DNA from: Candidatus Aminicenantota bacterium
GTDB taxonomy: Bacteria > Acidobacteriota > Aminicenantia > Aminicenantales > Saccharicenantaceae
Assembly: GCA_026393975.1 (NCBI GenBank)
Contig: JAPKZD010000018.1
Coordinates: 96,807-160,806, forward strand
Reading direction: 5' to 3'
Length of the DNA stretch: 64,000 nucleotides
Shown: positions 60,528 to 64,000 of the stretch, piece by piece
How the letters are laid out: the number at the start of each line of letters is the position of its first letter
Position numbering within the stretch: the first letter of the stretch is position 1
The notes under the pieces: generated by a model
Seen by the model: only the letters and a program-made list of their open reading frames with translations
Databases searched by the model: none
Told to the model about the DNA's origin: nothing
Made by a program: the position numbers and the translations under genes

Positions 60528-62132
60528 ATGAAAAGAATCCGGCCCAAAACCGGCCGGACCGCCCTCGCGGTCCTCGCCGCCGCCTCCCTGACGGCCGTCC
60601 TCCTCATCCACCCCGCCTGCGGCCGGCGCGCCCCGGCCCTGAAGCACGTCATCTTCTTCATCGGCGACGGGATGTCGGCCCAGACGGAGGTCGTGGCGAG
60701 CCGCTATCTCTACGGGACCGACGACGGCCTTGCCTGGCAGAAGATCCCAGCCAAGGCCTATGTCGCGACGTGGGATGTCAACGTCTACAACGCGAACGCC
60801 CGAAAGGCCCGCCGCCCGCCGTATTCCCGATCGTCGTTCACGCCCCAGCTCGGCTATGACGTGAAAGTCGAGGGACCGAAGCCGCGCACGGACCAGGATG
60901 CCGCAGACCCCTTCCCTCCCGGGCCGGCCACGGATTCGGCCTCGGCGGCGACGGCGTTGGCCACGGGTTTCAAGACCGATTCCGGCAACATCTCCTGGCT
61001 TCCGGGAGACCCGCCGGACGGCGAGCTCGTAACGATCGCCGAGGAATACCGGACCAAGACCGGCGCGGGGATCGGGGTCGTCAGCACAGTGCCGTTCGAC
61101 CACGCGACGCCGGCCGCCTTCGTCAGTCACAATACCAGCCGCAATTCCTACTACACGGGCCGCAGGGGATACAAGGGCCTCGGCATCGCCGACGAGATCA
61201 TCCTCCGGGTCAAGCCCGACGTCGTCATCGGCGGCGGACATCCGCTCCTCGACAACCCCGATTTCAACCCCAAGACGGGCTACATCTCGGAATCCCTCTA
61301 TCTCGGCCTCAAGACGTCTCCGGATTATCTGCTGGTGGAACGGACGGCCGGCGGCGACGGAGGCCGGGCCGTCATCGAGGGCGCGGCGGCCGCTTTCCGG
61401 GCCGGCAAGAAGCTCTTCGGGCTCTTCGGGGGCAAGGGGGGCAATTTCGAAGTCCCCCTGGCCGAGGACAGCCCCGGCTCGCCCCTGGTCAAGCCGGCAA
61501 CCGAGGAGAACCCGTCACTCGCGGAGGCGACCCTGGCCGCCCTCGATTATCTCGGCCGGAACCCCGATGGGTTTTTCCTCGTCGTCGAGCAGGGGGACAT
61601 CGACTGGACCAACCACGACAACGACTTCCGCGGCATGATCGGGTGCGTCTACGACCTCGACGAGGCCGTCCGGGCGGCGACGGCGTTTGTCGACCGTCCA
61701 GGGGACGCGCTCGATTGGACGAACACCGTCCTGCTTGTAACCGCCGACCACGCCACCGGCGGGCTCTTCCTTGACCGTGGCAAACGCCTCGGCCCCGGTG
61801 ACCTGCCCCGCCAGGATCCGCGCATCGCCGACCCGGAGAACCTTCCCGTTGCGGGAAGCGACAGGGGCATCGCTTCGAACGGGACAGGCTTGAAAACGCC
61901 TGTTTACTCCTCTTTGAACATGTATCCGGACGAAGAGGTTGTCTATGTCACGGCGGGGCATACCAATGAGCTCGTCGACCTGGCCGTGGCCGGCTCCGCG
62001 GCCCGCTATTTCATGAAATTCCGGGGGACATGGTATCCGGGCCTCGTCCTCGACAACACCCAGATCAACGCCGCGCTTCGCGAAGCCCTGGGCCTCAGCG
62101 CGCTCGGGCGCCGCGCTTCTCGAGGGTCTTGA
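60528..62132 (+). CDS. Alkaline phosphatase family protein
   Basis: A 534-residue exported phosphomonoesterase. The N terminus has a basic start and a hydrophobic signal (TALAVLAAASLTAVLLIHPA, then C), possibly a lipoprotein, but the lipobox is imperfect. PhoA-type motifs are HVIFFIGDGMSAQTEVVA (metal Asp), catalytic Ser in DSASAATALATGFKTDSGNI, EQGDIDWTNHDND, VTADHATGG and TAGHTNELVDLAVAG. It cleaves phosphate from organic esters outside the cytoplasm. No Pho-box was identified. It is convergent with the DUF1080 gene, only 6 nt apart. Confidence 0.9.
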   Translation: MKRIRPKTGRTALAVLAAASLTAVLLIHPACGRRAPALKHVIFFIGDGMSAQTEVVASRYLYGTDDGLAWQKIPAKAYVATWDVNVYNANARKARRPPYSRSSFTPQLGYDVKVEGPKPRTDQDAADPFPPGPATDSASAATALATGFKTDSGNISWLPGDPPDGELVTIAEEYRTKTGAGIGVVSTVPFDHATPAAFVSHNTSRNSYYTGRRGYKGLGIADEIILRVKPDVVIGGGHPLLDNPDFNPKTGYISESLYLGLKTSPDYLLVERTAGGDGGRAVIEGAAAAFRAGKKLFGLFGGKGGNFEVPLAEDSPGSPLVKPATEENPSLAEATLAALDYLGRNPDGFFLVVEQGDIDWTNHDNDFRGMIGCVYDLDEAVRAATAFVDRPGDALDWTNTVLLVTADHATGGLFLDRGKRLGPGDLPRQDPRIADPENLPVAGSDRGIASNGTGLKTPVYSSLNMYPDEEVVYVTAGHTNELVDLAVAGSAARYFMKFRGTWYPGLVLDNTQINAALREALGLSALGRRASRGS

Positions 62133-62138
62133 GTTCCT

Positions 62139-64000
62139 CTATAATTCTTTGAGCCGGATCCTCCGGAACTCGACGATGGAGCCATGGCCGAGGAACCCGA
62201 TGTGGCCGGACTCCCGTTTCAGGCCGGGATGGTCCCGGCCGTCCACCGTCCCGCCCGCGTCGATGTCGGCGTCGACGACGGTCGTCCCGTTGACGACGAC
62301 GGCGACACGCCGGCCCCGGACCGTGACCTCTTCGGTGTTCCACTCCCCGACGGGCTTCAGGGCGCCGCGGCGCGCCGGCACGACGCCGTAGATCGAGCCG
62401 TGATACTGGTACGGCTCGAGGCCCCAGTAGACGGGCGAACCGTCTTCCAGGATCTGGAGCTCCATGCCGGCGTAGGCGGCGTCGCCCTCGAGCGGGGCGC
62501 GGACGCCCAGCCCGTTGTTCGCGGCGGGGGTGAGCTTGAACTCGAAGCGGAGGACGAAGTCCGCGTATTCCCTAACCGTGTAGAGGTTGCCGCTGCCGAG
62601 CTCGGGATGGATGACGATCTTCCCGGATTCGGCGGCATAGCCCTTGGTGTCGCCCGTCCAGCCCTCGAGGTCGCGGCCGTTGAAGAGAGGCGCGAACCCG
62701 TCGGCCGCTTCGGCTTCGGTAGGTTCCGGGACGATCGTGTCGCGGGGGATCTCGCGGATGAAGACGTTCCTGAAATAGAGCGGATTGCCGTGGGCCTGGA
62801 GCTCGACCTGGCCCGAGGGGTAGATCGGCTTGTCCCGCTCCCAGTAGTTCTCGAGGACGGTGTTGTCGACGACCAGCCGGTCGTTGAGATAGACGGTCAC
62901 GCGCTCGCCGATCATGAGGATACGGAACGTGTTCCATTCGCCGACGGGGCGGTCGGCCTTTTCGAGCGGCAGGCTCCGCCCTTTCTGGTTGTTGTAGAGG
63001 CCGCCCGAGCCGGCCGGGTTGATGGCGGCGTCCCAGATCTGGACCTGCGGCGAGCCGCGGAGGTAGATGCCGCTGTCGCCGCCCTTCTCGATCTTCCAGT
63101 CGACGAGGAGTTCGAAGTCGGCGTAATCGGCGGCGGCGCAGAGACTCTCGCCCTTGCCGTCGAAGACGAGTGCGCCATCGACGACCCGCCAGTGGGCGCT
63201 CATCCGCTCGTCGGCTTCGGCCTGGGCCTTGGCCAGCTCCGCGGGCGTCATCTTGGCCCGGCCGGGCGGGTCGGCGACGAGGCCCTTCCAGCCGTCGAGG
63301 CCGCGGCCGTCGAAGAGCGGGACGAAACCGCCCTGACGCAAACGCTCGAGAATGACTTTGTCCACCTTCTCTTTCTCGGCGGGGTCGGGGAGGGCGGTTT
63401 GGAGACGCCGGAGGACCGTGTAAGTCTCGTGGCCCGAGAGCCATCGCTCTTGTGGCGCCTGCTCGGAGGCGAGGTCCAGAAGCCCCGCGGCGGCCGTTCC
63501 GCCGAGGACGGGATTCTCAAGATATCCGGCGAGGAGCCGGAGGGATTCCGGTTCGCGGACGGCTGCAATCCCGGCGAGGACGGGCTTCCGGTCGGCCTCG
63601 TCCATGGGCAGGGCGAGGAGGTCCCGGAGGAGCGCGAGCTTTTTCCCGTTAGGCAAGTTGGCCCGGGCGATGATCCTGACATAGCCCTCGACCGCGAGGA
63701 GAAGGTGTTTTCTCGTCTTCGTCGTCGTCACGATGCGCAGCAGTTCGGCGGCCGCTTGATAATCGGGCCACTGGGAGAGGGCGTAGACGGCGACGGACTG
63801 GACCTGGACGTCCGCGCTCCTGTCCTCCTCGACCGCCGCTTGAAGCGGCTTTGTCCCGCCGACCCTCGGCAGAACCCGCAGGATCGCGATTTTCCGGGTG
63901 GGCGGAGCATTTTTCAAGAGTTCGAGGAGGGCGTCGGCCCTTTTCATGAGGTCGGGGTTCCGGCGGACCGCCGAGACGATGGCCTCCTGCAGGCTGAGGA
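62139..64000 (-). CDS. HEAT-like plus tandem DUF1080 protein, 5' end outside window
   Basis: The frame is open to the window edge, so the N terminus lies beyond 64000; more than 620 residues are present here. The visible N-terminal part has HEAT-like helical repeats (VQSVAVYALSQWPDYQAAAE, LLAGYLENPVLGGTAAAGLL). Two DUF1080 (3-keto-disaccharide hydrolase/concanavalin-like) domains follow. The first begins GFVPLFDGRGLDGWKGL and includes KGGDSGIYLRGSPQVQIWDA. The second begins GFAPLFNGRDLEGWTGDTKG and ends GHIGFLGHGSIVEFRRIRL. Such proteins are usually exported and bind or cleave oxidised sugars. The signal peptide cannot be checked. Confidence 0.85.
   Translation of the reverse strand, partial: LSLQEAIVSAVRRNPDLMKRADALLELLKNAPPTRKIAILRVLPRVGGTKPLQAAVEEDRSADVQVQSVAVYALSQWPDYQAAAELLRIVTTTKTRKHLLLAVEGYVRIIARANLPNGKKLALLRDLLALPMDEADRKPVLAGIAAVREPESLRLLAGYLENPVLGGTAAAGLLDLASEQAPQERWLSGHETYTVLRRLQTALPDPAEKEKVDKVILERLRQGGFVPLFDGRGLDGWKGLVADPPGRAKMTPAELAKAQAEADERMSAHWRVVDGALVFDGKGESLCAAADYADFELLVDWKIEKGGDSGIYLRGSPQVQIWDAAINPAGSGGLYNNQKGRSLPLEKADRPVGEWNTFRILMIGERVTVYLNDRLVVDNTVLENYWERDKPIYPSGQVELQAHGNPLYFRNVFIREIPRDTIVPEPTEAEAADGFAPLFNGRDLEGWTGDTKGYAAESGKIVIHPELGSGNLYTVREYADFVLRFEFKLTPAANNGLGVRAPLEGDAAYAGMELQILEDGSPVYWGLEPYQYHGSIYGVVPARRGALKPVGEWNTEEVTVRGRRVAVVVNGTTVVDADIDAGGTVDGRDHPGLKRESGHIGFLGHGSIVEFRRIRLKEL

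Overview
The window is about 64 kb of high-GC bacterial chromosome (roughly two-thirds G+C by eye), densely packed, with many 4-nt ATGA/GTGA gene overlaps and almost no mobile DNA. A TolC-type outer-membrane factor with a MacA/MacB-like pump, periplasmic metallopeptidases and a Tat-type leader indicate a diderm. CarD, a bactofilin, paired M16 peptidases, a secreted tricorn-type protease, M28 peptidases and DUF1080 proteins together suggest the Acidobacteriota/Aminicenantota neighbourhood. That placement is inference from gene content; no rRNA or tRNA gene was seen.

Layout. 1-4146: end of a periplasmic adaptor, ABC ATPase, MacB-like permease and TolC-like protein. 4209-7903: a promoter-led hfq-like/pdxA pair facing a carD/CorC-HlyC/smpB operon. 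7927-16614: the classic origin-proximal block rpmH-rnpA-yidD-yidC-khpB-mnmE-mnmG-parA-parB plus a bactofilin, with a parS-like site in the last codons of mnmG; dnaA is absent. 16659-20903: pyrG, a phosphohexomutase and mannose-1-phosphate guanylyltransferase. 20932-23926: an active/inactive M16 pair. 24086-28837 (minus): rlmB, then accA-hisS-aspS. 28948-35027: a small membrane protein, a ferredoxin-like protein, uppP, a YhhN protein, a ThyA-superfamily protein, ogt and an acyl-CoA synthetase. 35031-43078: radC, recA, a Tat-exported superoxide dismutase, corA, a Fis-like mini-regulator with a membrane protein, an AT-rich island and uvrA. 43176-48733: mntP, a CPBP protease, a UbiA prenyltransferase, an SDR, a CARDB protein and an MFS transporter. 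48818-58120: kbl, tricorn protease, DUF302, then acpS-acsA-ACP-KBL-like enzyme-acetate transporter. 58232-64000: secreted M28 peptidase, alkaline phosphatase and a HEAT/DUF1080 protein cut by the window end.

The most interesting items are: (i) the acetate-centred module at 53708-58120, where a carrier protein, its AcpS, a B. subtilis-type acetyl-CoA synthetase, a diverged alpha-oxoamine synthase and an acetate/succinate channel sit together, partly behind one strong promoter; (ii) a three-copy structured intergenic element whose 10-bp stem changes in a compensatory way while loop GGAG motifs are kept; (iii) a two-copy 113-bp repeat whose right end supplies the -35 box of the next gene; (iv) four genes whose -10 box lies exactly 8 nt before the start codon, predicting leaderless mRNAs; and (v) a 25% GC island beside uvrA. 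Promoters, hairpins and repeat alignments were read and counted by hand; no database search was run.
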